Positions 1 through 7,254 of a stretch of DNA of 33,044 nt are shown piece after piece (positions within the stretch are counted from its first letter, which is position 1; every line of letters begins with the position of its first letter). This DNA comes from Bacilli bacterium (GTDB lineage Bacteria > Bacillota_I > Bacilli_A > RF39 > UBA660), in the NCBI GenBank assembly GCA_017441845.1, contig JAFRVB010000006.1, positions 1 to 33,044 on the forward strand, in the 5' to 3' direction. Under the pieces are notes generated by a model. That model was not told the DNA's origin and did no database searches. It worked only from the letters and a program-made list of their open reading frames with translations. A program made the position numbers and the translations under genes.

Positions 1-2283
1 ATTATCAGAGTTTTTAAATTCTAAATTTTCATACATTAAACATGGATAAAAAATAGTTTTTATATCCTTTTTAATTAAATTAATTATATGACCATGTACT
101 AGTTTAGCTGGATAACAAACTGATTCAGATGGCATTGATTCAATTCCTTCTTCATAGATTCTTCTATTAGAATGATCTGATAATACTACTTCAAATCCTA
201 ATTTAGTGAAGAATGTATGCCAGAAAGGATAATTTTCATAAAAGTTTAATACTCTAGGTATACCTATTTTTCCTCTTGGAGCATTCTCTAAAGATTGATA
301 ATCAAATAATCTATCATATTTCCAAGAATACATATTAGGTAACATATTACTTGATCCATTATTACCACTACCACGTTCACATCTATTACCCGAAATAAAT
401 GATTTATTATTAAACATATTAATAGTTAAAGCACAATGATTTTCACAACCTTGACAACGTGAATGTAGAGTTTTAATCTTCATATTATTTATTTCTTCTT
501 CTGATAACATAGAAGTTTCTACATCTTTATCTTCATATTCATTAAAGTTTTCTAAAGCAATTAGAGCTACACCATAAGCTCCCATAAGTCCAGCGATATC
601 TGGTCTTATTACTTCTTTACCTGTAATTATTTCAAAAGCTCTTAAAATAGCATCATTAGAGAAAGTTCCTCCTTGAACAACTATTTTACTTCCTAGAGTT
701 TCAACATCTCTAATTTTCATAACTTTTTGTATAGCATTTCTAATTACAGAATAAGATAGTCCAGCAAAGATATCTCCTAGAGGTCTTCCTTCTTTTTGAG
801 TTTGTTTAATCTTAGAATTCATAAACACTGTACAACGAGATCCTAAATCTATTGGTGCTTTAGATTTAACAGCTAATTTAACAAAATCATCTAATGAAAT
901 ATCTAATGATTTAGCTAAAGTCTCAATAAAAGATCCACATCCAGAAGAACATGCTTCATTTAACATTATTGAGTCTACAGCATCATCTTTTATTTTGATA
1001 TATTTCATATCTTGTCCACCAATATCGATGATACTTTCTACTCCATTTAAGAAATAATTAGCAGCTTCATAATGAGACATAGTTTCAATTTCTGATATAT
1101 CTAAATTGAAGGCTGTTTTAATTAATAGTTCTCCATAACCAGTAGAACCAGCACTTCTAATTACAGTTTTTTCTGGTAATTTAGAATATAAATCTAATAA
1201 CATACCTTTAACTGTATCTACAGGTGTCCCTTCATTAGATATATAATTATCATATAAAATTTTTCCATCTTTAGATATCGCTACTACTTTAGCTGTAGTA
1301 GATCCAGCATCTATTCCGACAAAGACATCTCCTACATAAGTATCTAGATTTTCTCTTTCTACTTTGGCTTTATCATGCCTTTTTCTAAATTTCTCATAAT
1401 CTTTTTCATTTTTAAATAAAACTTCTAAATCATGAGATTCTTCTTCTTTAAAATTGTCTAATTTAGAAATTAATTCTTTTAATTCTTTAGTTGTATAAAT
1501 AGTCTTTTCTTCTTTATCTAAAATTGCTCCTACACAGACAAATAACCTTGCGTCATCTGGAGTAATTATTTCATTTTCTTTTAGATTTAGTGTTTTAATA
1601 AATCTATCTTTTAACATATCTAAGTAGTTTAGTGGTCCACCTAAAAAGATAACATTTCCTTTTATAGGTTTACCACAAGCGAGTCCTGATATAGTTTGAT
1701 TAACTACCGCTTGCATAATAGATAGAGCTACATCTTCTTTTTTAGCCCCTTCATTAAGTAGAGGTTGTATATCAGTTTTAGCGAATACTCCACAACGGGA
1801 AGCTATAGGATAGATTCGTTCTCCATTTTGAGCTAAATCATTTAAACCTTCAGTAGTTGTATTTAAAAGAACTGCCATTTGATCTAAGAAAGCTCCAGTA
1901 CCTCCTGCACAAGTACCATTCATTCTCTGTTCAATAGTTTGATCAAAATAAATTATTTTTGCATCTTCTCCACCAAGCTCTATCGCAACATCTGCGCCTG
2001 GTGCATACTCCTTAATCGCATTTTTACACGCAATAACCTCTTGAACAAAATTTACTTTTAAAAACTTAGCTAAAGCTATCGCACCTGATCCTGTCATCAC
2101 AACAGTAAATTTTCTTCTTTTAAATTTATCAAAAACTTCTTCAAATAAATCATTAATAGTTTTTTTTGTATCAGAAAAATGTCTTCTATAGTCACTATAC
2201 AAGACATTATTATTTTTATCCATAACGACTAATTTAACTGTAGTTGAGCCTACATCAATGCCAATACGTAGTATGTTATTCAT
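1..2283 (-). CDS. Acyl-CoA dehydratase activase-like protein with two BadF/BcrA ATPase domains (3' end cut by window)
   Basis: My translation from the ATG at 2283 gives 761 codons without a stop, running off the window, so the C-terminus is missing. Two ASKHA-type ATPase domains lie in tandem. The first has GIDVGSTT near residue 8, ELGGEDAK near 105, a Cys in GTCAGGTGAF near 124 and SRCGVF near 163. The second has GIDAGSTT near 322, DIGGQD near 400, EACSSGCGSF near 445 and SRCTVF near 483. In the HgdC/BadF family the two Cys per domain hold a bridging [4Fe-4S] cluster and the ATPase drives electrons into 2-hydroxyacyl-CoA dehydratases. A Cys cluster CQGCENHC near 609 starts a third, DUF2229-like part. 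Known long homologues exceed 1000 residues. Its substrate is unknown: no dehydratase subunit is visible here. The ribosome site GAGGTGA lies just upstream of the ATG and its own promoter is at 2310-2315. The family call is firm, the role is inferred. Confidence 0.88.
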   Translation of the reverse strand, partial: MNNILRIGIDVGSTTVKLVVMDKNNNVLYSDYRRHFSDTKKTINDLFEEVFDKFKRRKFTVVMTGSGAIALAKFLKVNFVQEVIACKNAIKEYAPGADVAIELGGEDAKIIYFDQTIEQRMNGTCAGGTGAFLDQMAVLLNTTTEGLNDLAQNGERIYPIASRCGVFAKTDIQPLLNEGAKKEDVALSIMQAVVNQTISGLACGKPIKGNVIFLGGPLNYLDMLKDRFIKTLNLKENEIITPDDARLFVCVGAILDKEEKTIYTTKELKELISKLDNFKEEESHDLEVLFKNEKDYEKFRKRHDKAKVERENLDTYVGDVFVGIDAGSTTAKVVAISKDGKILYDNYISNEGTPVDTVKGMLLDLYSKLPEKTVIRSAGSTGYGELLIKTAFNLDISEIETMSHYEAANYFLNGVESIIDIGGQDMKYIKIKDDAVDSIMLNEACSSGCGSFIETLAKSLDISLDDFVKLAVKSKAPIDLGSRCTVFMNSKIKQTQKEGRPLGDIFAGLSYSVIRNAIQKVMKIRDVETLGSKIVVQGGTFSNDAILRAFEIITGKEVIRPDIAGLMGAYGVALIALENFNEYEDKDVETSMLSEEEINNMKIKTLHSRCQGCENHCALTINMFNNKSFISGNRCERGSGNNGSSNMLPNMYSWKYDRLFDYQSLENAPRGKIGIPRVLNFYENYPFWHTFFTKLGFEVVLSDHSNRRIYEEGIESMPSESVCYPAKLVHGHIINLIKKDIKTIFYPCLMYENLEFKNSDN

Positions 2284-2309
2284 AACTCACCTCGTTATTA
2301 CTAAGTAAT

Positions 2310-2318
2310 ATTATAACA
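2310..2318 (-). promoter_or_regulatory. Extended -10 promoter for the activase gene
   Basis: On the minus strand TGT precedes TATAAT (2315-2310), an extended -10 box, about 27 bases from the ATG at 2283. No good -35 box is seen 17 bases upstream (TTTATC). Inferred from sequence only. Confidence 0.55.
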
Positions 2319-2363
2319 TATCTTTTTTTGGTGATAAATAAACAATCTACCCCTCTTTTGTTT

Positions 2364-2390
2364 AAAAAAAAGCAAGCTATTGCTTGCTTT
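2364..2390 (-). terminator. Intrinsic terminator after the Hint-protein operon
   Basis: Perfect 9-bp stem (AAAGCAAGC with GCTTGCTTT), 4-base loop at 2378-2381, followed on the minus strand by a run of eight T. It lies about 65 bases after the stop of the 68-residue protein and ends the 5639-2454 operon. Confidence 0.88.
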
Positions 2391-2408
2391 CTATGGGTTA
2401 AATATTTG

Positions 2409-2430
2409 AAATCTTATTTCATTAAGATTT
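2409..2430. other. Second hairpin in the operon 3' region, T-rich only on plus side
   Basis: Perfect 8-bp inverted repeat (AAATCTTA with TAAGATTT, loop TTTCAT). On the plus strand it is followed by TTCTTTTTT, the form of an intrinsic terminator facing rightward. On the minus strand it lacks a T tract. It could block antisense transcription into the operon or stabilise the 3' end of the mRNA. No plus-strand gene precedes it. Confidence 0.35.
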
Positions 2431-2453
2431 TTCTTTTTTACCTTGAACATATA

Positions 2454-2660
2454 TTAATCTTGATATTTACTATATAGATCATCGAGTGCTGCTTGTACAG
2501 TATCCATATTTGTTCCAAATTTTGTATCATCATAACTCACTTGAGATGCTTGATAATAAATTATGGCATAAACAGAAGTTCCAGCCACTAATATTCCTAA
2601 GGTCAATCCTATCAAAAATGTTTGTAATTTAGATCTTTTTTTTAAAAATTTTCTTATCAT
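2454..2660 (-). CDS. Small single-pass membrane protein with a VQxALDxLYS module
   Basis: A 68-residue protein: basic N-terminus (MIRKFLKKRSK), one transmembrane segment at about 13-35, then a short extracytoplasmic tail with VSYDDTKFGT and VQAALDDLYSKY. The same pattern, VSYNN...GT...VQEALDELYS, occurs just after the membrane segment of the upstream protein (its residues 72-95), so the two are related in this part. The start ATG overlaps the upstream stop in ATGA (2657-2660), indicating translational coupling. The module resembles the short ...TNVQDAIDEL... element often seen in phage tail-fibre proteins; that likeness is from memory. Function unknown. It could be a partner or a reduced paralogue of the Hint protein. 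Confidence 0.75.
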   Translation of the reverse strand: MIRKFLKKRSKLQTFLIGLTLGILVAGTSVYAIIYYQASQVSYDDTKFGTNMDTVQAALDDLYSKYQD

Positions 2661-4030
2661 TTGACAGCTCCTTTAGTACTGTTTTCAAAACTGATTTTGC
2701 TATTTTTGTCATACTTATTTAGAATTGATGTATTTACTGCTTTAATTCTATTCTTAACATCTTTAGCAAATTTTGTATATCTAAAATATTGCTTAGCATT
2801 AATATAATATTTTATGTATTCTATCTCTGCTTCTTCATTTGTAAAATATAAATCTATTAAAAATTTTGTTATCTCCTCATTAGTTGCTTTGTCGAAATTA
2901 AAATCTTTATATAATTCTTGATATTTACATCTATCTTTATGAGTTGCTCTATAATGTTCTTCATCATCATATTTTGCGATTCCTGTATGTACTAACACTC
3001 CATTTGCGAAGTATGCATATTCTTCTTCTAAAAATTCTTCTTTTACTCCTTTTATTAAAAGATTATATGTTGGTATTGGATGTTCTCTTCTGTCATAGTT
3101 TTTAATTTTCTTTATTTTTTTCTTGTTACCTTCAATATCTACTGTATAATCTCCTTCTTTTAATGTTGGATAATTATTATAATTTGTTACTGATTTATAT
3201 CCTTCTGTTGTATATATCGGATGGTATGAATTAAACTTTAAAATTGTTCCATCTTCTAAAACTAAATCTGTCATTTCTAATGTTACTGGATGAATACTAG
3301 CATCTTTTACTACCGTTGTAATTTGTTTTTTCCCAGTTTTAACATTTTCTACTACTATTTGATCACCCACTTCAAAATCTTTGATTTTTTTAGTATGTCC
3401 CTCAAAATCAATAGTAATTAGTGTTTCCGGATCAAAGCAACACATATCATGAAACACGTAATATATCCTTGGTTCTATTTCATTTGAAAGAACTTCAAAA
3501 TTGGTGCTTATACTATCATCTGGTGTATTTCTTACCCAACCATAAGCATATTCTATATTGTTTGTATGATCCCCATAGTCATCATTCGCACCTACATATA
3601 GATTACTATTATAACTAGAATTAATATAACCTTTCCAACTCATTCCCAATTTATATGTTTTATTAACTATAGTAGGGTCAGTTGCATTAATAAATACGGA
3701 TGAATCAGTATAATAATAAATAGTGAAAATCGCATCATCTGCTAAAGAATATAATTCATCTAGTGCTTCCTGTACATTTGTTGCAGTGGTTCCTGAAGCT
3801 GCGTTGTTATAACTTACATTATCCGCTTGAACATTTAATTTTTCATATTCTAATTCTCCAGTAATACTTAAATTTTTATTTAAAGCACCAAAACCCACAC
3901 TTATTAGTGTAGTTGCAATAAATAAAGCTGATATGATAACAGTGACATAAAACTTATAGTTTTTTTTCAAGCTATATTTGGGATTAAATATCATATCTTC
4001 AGTTTTTTCACTTTTCTTTTCCTTTTTCAT
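2657..4030 (-). CDS. Membrane-anchored protein with a Hint (intein/hedgehog-type) self-processing domain
   Basis: 457 residues. A basic cytoplasmic N-terminus and one membrane segment (about 26-49) are followed by a VSYNN...VQEALDELYS module (72-95) and an uncharacterised region to 196. A Hint domain spans about 198-349: CFDPETLITI with Cys198 as predicted nucleophile (Cys197 precedes it), VGDQIVV at 221-227, NSYHPIYT with His270, a TYNLLIKG strand at 321-328 and the terminal ANGVLVH (342-348). Hint domains start with an N-to-S acyl shift at this Cys. Bacterial intein-like and polymorphic-toxin Hint domains usually end in His-Asn, but here it is His348-Thr349, so Asn cyclisation and clean C-terminal release are not expected. 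A helical, Lys/Tyr-rich tail (350-457) matches no family I know. It sits 30 bases after the GtrA gene with GAGGG close to the ATG. Possible roles are self-cleaving surface protein or toxin-like effector. Confidence 0.82.
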   Translation of the reverse strand: MKKEKKSEKTEDMIFNPKYSLKKNYKFYVTVIISALFIATTLISVGFGALNKNLSITGELEYEKLNVQADNVSYNNAASGTTATNVQEALDELYSLADDAIFTIYYYTDSSVFINATDPTIVNKTYKLGMSWKGYINSSYNSNLYVGANDDYGDHTNNIEYAYGWVRNTPDDSISTNFEVLSNEIEPRIYYVFHDMCCFDPETLITIDFEGHTKKIKDFEVGDQIVVENVKTGKKQITTVVKDASIHPVTLEMTDLVLEDGTILKFNSYHPIYTTEGYKSVTNYNNYPTLKEGDYTVDIEGNKKKIKKIKNYDRREHPIPTYNLLIKGVKEEFLEEEYAYFANGVLVHTGIAKYDDEEHYRATHKDRCKYQELYKDFNFDKATNEEITKFLIDLYFTNEEAEIEYIKYYINAKQYFRYTKFAKDVKNRIKAVNTSILNKYDKNSKISFENSTKGAVK

Positions 4031-4060
4031 ATACCCTCAATCAAATTATAGCATTTTACA

Positions 4061-4468
4061 TTATGCTTTTCTAGTTTTTGTATCTATAGTTTTTCTAAAT
4101 ACAAAGAATCTATCCCATAGATATTCTAATATTAAATTAGATAACATATTGATTCCTGTTACTAAATATTCATTCCATAATAGATCTTCTGCTAGATAAT
4201 TACCTATTATTGTAGATGTTGGTGTGAATACTGCGTAGAATAAGAATACTAAAGTCATAGCTTTTGGAATATTTGCTACAGACTTAAATGTAAATTCTCT
4301 ATTTAAAGTGAAATTCCATACTATTGAAGCTATTAATGCTGGTAAGTAACATGCCCAATAAGAAAACTTAAATACTTCATTTAAAAGTGTGAATAATAGT
4401 ATTTCTATAATACCAGCTGATATTGAAAATAATGTGAATTTGATTGTTCTTATGACTTCTTTATTCAT
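4061..4468 (-). CDS. GtrA family small membrane protein
   Basis: 135 residues with four predicted membrane helices (about 8-30, 37-53, 67-87, 98-116) and the usual GtrA features: FTLFSISAG near the start, NFTLNREFTF after helix two and a closing YLWDRFFVFRK. GtrA proteins act with glycosyltransferases in moving lipid-linked sugars (undecaprenyl-phosphate-glucose or similar) across the membrane for decoration of cell-wall polymers. No glycosyltransferase is next to it here, so its lipid substrate is open. The start overlaps the upstream stop by 8 bases and is preceded by GAGG, so it is translated as part of the surface-protein operon. Confidence 0.85.
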   Translation of the reverse strand: MNKEVIRTIKFTLFSISAGIIEILLFTLLNEVFKFSYWACYLPALIASIVWNFTLNREFTFKSVANIPKAMTLVFLFYAVFTPTSTIIGNYLAEDLLWNEYLVTGINMLSNLILEYLWDRFFVFRKTIDTKTRKA

Positions 4469-5639
4469 CTTGATTCCTCTTTCTAAATACGTTTATTAAT
4501 ATTACTAAAATAACCATTCCAATAATAAATTTTGTAAAAGACTTCTTTTTATCATTTACTATTACATGAACTGTTAATTTAATATTATCATTTACTTGAC
4601 TAGTAATATCTGTTTTACCTATACCTATAGGTACTAATGTAATTCCTTTAATTACAGCTATATCTTTATTTTTACTATCCCATTTAATATTTTCATAATC
4701 TATACCATCTATTACTGAAAATACTCTTTTTAAACTTACTCCTCTACTATCAATACTTATATTTTTAACCGCTTCTAAATCAAAATTATAAGTAGAATTA
4801 TTTAATAATATAACATTAGAATAATCTTTAAACTTTTTATAATTAGATGGTTCTTTATTAATAATTTTAACAGTATTTAAAAATTCAGAAGTACCAGTAA
4901 TATTTATATTAGATTTTTTATTTTTACCTATAATAAGTGAATTAGTTTGAACATAATCTAAATCTAAATCTCCACTATAGTTATATATAGAATACACATT
5001 ATTAGAAATATCAGAATTCTTTAAATTAATAGTAGAATTATTATTTATTATTCCATTAATAAAACCATTTACATTTAATCCATCTGCTTCTACTTTAGAA
5101 TTATTAAAAGAAATGCCATATATTTCATCATGAGAAAACTTATCTATTTTATCTAGATGTCTCAAATAATCTTCCCATTTAACTATTCCATCAATATTAA
5201 TATTTTTTAAAACAAAATTACCATTAAATTCAACTAACTTTTTATTACCTCTAAATTCTTCAGTAGTAAAAGATACATTCTTAATATCAAATTCTCCATT
5301 ATCATTTTTATATTTATCAGTAATGGTAAATGGATTTTTTAAGTTTATTGTACAATTATTTTTACCATTTATTTCAATTAAATCTAATTTTTTATCAGAT
5401 CTATTAATAATATTTACAGTTGCACCTATATCATGTGATTCTAATTCATATACTTTATAATCATCTTTTAAAACTATATTAACAATATCAAAAGATGAAT
5501 AATCTTCTGCTTTAGTTAATACATCATCTATATTTTTAGAATCACAGTTTTCTTTTTCACAAACTGTCAATGTTACTGTTTTAGCATTAACATTAATCAT
5601 AATAAAAAAGATTAATAATCCGAATAATACTTTTTTCAT
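4461..5639 (-). CDS. Anchored surface protein: signal peptide, beta-helix-like repeats, Ig-like domain, C-terminal membrane helix
   Basis: I start at the ATG at 5639 (MKKVLFGLL...), which gives a signal peptide ending NVNA and has GGTGA five bases upstream; an upstream in-frame ATG at 5744 would lie beyond the promoter and terminator. The 392-residue product holds many short Asn-rich strands (INGKNNCTINL, NNSTINLKNSDISNN, NINITGTSEF) typical of a right-handed parallel beta-helix. A region like a bacterial Ig-like (Big_2) domain follows (IKWDSKNKDIAVI, IGIGKTDIT), then a hydrophobic helix (FIIGMVILVILINVF) with a basic tail, so it is fixed to the membrane from outside. First gene of an operon with the GtrA and Hint proteins. 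Ligand unknown. Note the many Asn and Lys codons. Confidence 0.8.
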   Translation of the reverse strand: MKKVLFGLLIFFIMINVNAKTVTLTVCEKENCDSKNIDDVLTKAEDYSSFDIVNIVLKDDYKVYELESHDIGATVNIINRSDKKLDLIEINGKNNCTINLKNPFTITDKYKNDNGEFDIKNVSFTTEEFRGNKKLVEFNGNFVLKNINIDGIVKWEDYLRHLDKIDKFSHDEIYGISFNNSKVEADGLNVNGFINGIINNNSTINLKNSDISNNVYSIYNYSGDLDLDYVQTNSLIIGKNKKSNINITGTSEFLNTVKIINKEPSNYKKFKDYSNVILLNNSTYNFDLEAVKNISIDSRGVSLKRVFSVIDGIDYENIKWDSKNKDIAVIKGITLVPIGIGKTDITSQVNDNIKLTVHVIVNDKKKSFTKFIIGMVILVILINVFRKRNQDE

Positions 5640-5655
5640 TTTATTCACCATATTT

Positions 5656-5684
5656 ATTGTACTAAAAATATTAGTTTTATTCAA
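5656..5684 (-). promoter_or_regulatory. Promoter of the 5639-2454 surface operon
   Basis: On the minus strand TTGAAT (5684-5679), a 17-base spacer and TACAAT (5661-5656) fit a housekeeping sigma promoter. The start codon is only 17 bases beyond the -10 box, so the leader would be about 10 bases long, just enough for the ribosome site. Confidence 0.6.
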
Positions 5685-5709
5685 ATAAAAAGAAGTATTA
5701 CTACTTCTT
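5685..5709 (-). terminator. Terminator overlapping the end of the thioredoxin-like gene
   Basis: Stem AAGAAGTA/TACTTCTT (8 bp), loop 5698-5701, then a T-rich stretch on the minus strand. The stop codon (5701-5703) and the last Lys codons lie inside the hairpin. Confidence 0.75.
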
Positions 5710-6402
5710 ATATTCTTTATATAATTTATCAAATTCTTTTTCAATATCTTTAATAACCTTTTTATCTAATTTCATAAAAGGATCATTTAATGACTCTGGT
5801 ATCCCTTCAGTCATATATGTAACTTTACCCTTCTTTACAATTATATAGTTAGGTGCTCCAACACGTTTAGTACCTTTAACTACAACATCGTGATTATCAT
5901 ATTCAGCAAGTACATTATCAGCATATTTTAAGAATTCATGATAAGCTTTAGTACCTTCATGAGATAAATATATCTTACCATCTTTATCTTTCGCATAAAT
6001 ATCTCTGATATCTTGATTCTCATCAGTTAAAGATTCTCTTACGTTTACATAGTATATTGGACTAACTTTATATTCTTTAGCTTTAGAGATTGAAGTTGGT
6101 AAAATTGATCTACACCATGGACACCACCATGCTCCAAAATAAACCATAAATGTTTCTTTGTTTTCTATTTTGTTATTTATATTTTCTAGAGTTGTATATC
6201 GATATGGATTATTTTTATCAATAGTAATAGATCTATATTTATAATCATCCATCATCTTTTTACCATTTACTTTTTCATATTCTTCTTTAAACTTTAAAGA
6301 ATTATTTACTTTGGCAGAATTACCACAATAAACAAAAATTCCTACAAGTATTAATATGGCGATTATTGTCATTAATACTTCTATTTTATTCTTCTTTTTC
6401 AT
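5701..6402 (-). CDS. Membrane-anchored thioredoxin-like protein (CPWC)
   Basis: 233 residues from the ATG at 6402 (MKKKNKIEVL); a GTG two codons upstream falls inside the ribosome site (GAGG) and is rejected. One membrane segment at about 9-27 places the rest outside the cell. A thioredoxin fold follows with FGAWWCPWCRS (Cys94, Cys97) and the cis-proline region RVGAPNYIIVKKGK. Between them is a longer helical insert than in plain thioredoxin. Likely a thiol-disulfide oxidoreductase (reductant or oxidant) for secreted Cys proteins, as in ResA/TlpA-like or bacteriocin-transport accessory proteins; direction cannot be told. Last gene of the acyl-CoA synthetase operon, eight bases after the patatin gene. 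Several secreted proteins in this window carry Cys pairs that could be its clients (inference). Confidence 0.85.
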   Translation of the reverse strand: MKKKNKIEVLMTIIAILILVGIFVYCGNSAKVNNSLKFKEEYEKVNGKKMMDDYKYRSITIDKNNPYRYTTLENINNKIENKETFMVYFGAWWCPWCRSILPTSISKAKEYKVSPIYYVNVRESLTDENQDIRDIYAKDKDGKIYLSHEGTKAYHEFLKYADNVLAEYDNHDVVVKGTKRVGAPNYIIVKKGKVTYMTEGIPESLNDPFMKLDKKVIKDIEKEFDKLYKEYKK

Positions 6403-6410
6403 AAACACCT

Positions 6411-7253
6411 CTATTTAATAAAGTCTTTTATTAATTCTCCTTTTTTATAACCTTCTTGGTATAATTTTTCAAATACTTTTTTATCTTTAGATAATGTTTT
6501 TAATCCTTTAGTAGAATCAGGAGCAATTAATAATACTTTACCATTTTCAACATATTTTTCTTTTATTTCTTTTAACTGATTATTATAGATATCACATCTT
6601 TTTTCTAGTACTTTGGTAAACTCTGGAAATCTTTTTCTAACTTTGTTATAGAATAAGTATTTCTTACCATCACTTTTAATAAAGTCTATCGGTCTAGTTA
6701 AAATTACTATTACTTTATCACAACCATCTTCAAAAGCTTTTTCAACAGGTATTGGATTAGATATAGCTCCATCATAATAGTAATGATCTTCATAATAATA
6801 TGGTTCACATAGTACCGGAAGACATGATGAACAAGCAAAGATTCTATAATCATTCTTTTCGATATCTTTTTTAGTGAAATATACTGGCTTTCCATCTTCA
6901 GCACATGTTGCGACTACTACAAGTTCTTGTTGTGAGTCCATTAACTTTTCATAGTCAAGTGGATAATCTGCGCCTTCATTAGATAATGTTCCATATATAT
7001 AATTTAAATTTACAAAATTTCCTGTGACAAAATAATTTCTCCATGACATATACTCTTTAGTAAAAGCATACTTTGTATAGAAAATATATGAAGCTTTATT
7101 ATCTTTGGAAATATATCTAGCCATATTACCAGAACCAGCACTTATTCCGATACAATAAGGTATCTCAATATTATTATCAATTAAGTAGTCTAGAACACCA
7201 GCTCCAAAAATTCCACGAGTGCCCCCTCCTACATCTATTATTCCTATTTTCAT
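6411..7253 (-). CDS. Patatin-like phospholipase (YjjU/RssA type)
   Basis: 280 residues, the size of bacterial YjjU-like patatins. All active-site elements are present: the Gly-rich oxyanion loop DVGGGTRGIFGAGVL (7-21), nucleophile Ser38 in GISAG, and the dyad Asp161 in DGAISNPIP. No signal peptide or membrane helix, so a cytoplasmic lipid acyl hydrolase is expected. It starts one base after the stop of the acyl-CoA synthetase gene, which suggests a simple route: the patatin frees fatty acid from lipids and the synthetase activates it to acyl-CoA. That coupling is inferred from context. A Cys cluster near 141-149 (CSSCLPVLC) is unusual but has no known meaning. Confidence 0.9.
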   Translation of the reverse strand: MKIGIIDVGGGTRGIFGAGVLDYLIDNNIEIPYCIGISAGSGNMARYISKDNKASYIFYTKYAFTKEYMSWRNYFVTGNFVNLNYIYGTLSNEGADYPLDYEKLMDSQQELVVVATCAEDGKPVYFTKKDIEKNDYRIFACSSCLPVLCEPYYYEDHYYYDGAISNPIPVEKAFEDGCDKVIVILTRPIDFIKSDGKKYLFYNKVRKRFPEFTKVLEKRCDIYNNQLKEIKEKYVENGKVLLIAPDSTKGLKTLSKDKKVFEKLYQEGYKKGELIKDFIK

Positions 7254-7254
7254 T

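Noticed and set aside
3437-4030. A true protein-splicing intein in the Hint protein
   Set aside because: The flanking parts do not form a recognisable host protein, and the terminal His-Asn plus Cys/Ser/Thr extein junction is absent (His-Thr-Gly instead).
3421-4199. Plus-strand reading frames at 3421-3618 and 3978-4199
   Set aside because: Antisense to the Hint protein and GtrA genes, low-complexity translation, no ribosome site.
6710-6904. Minus-strand 64-codon frame inside the patatin gene
   Set aside because: Second frame of a gene with intact catalytic motifs; no independent evidence.
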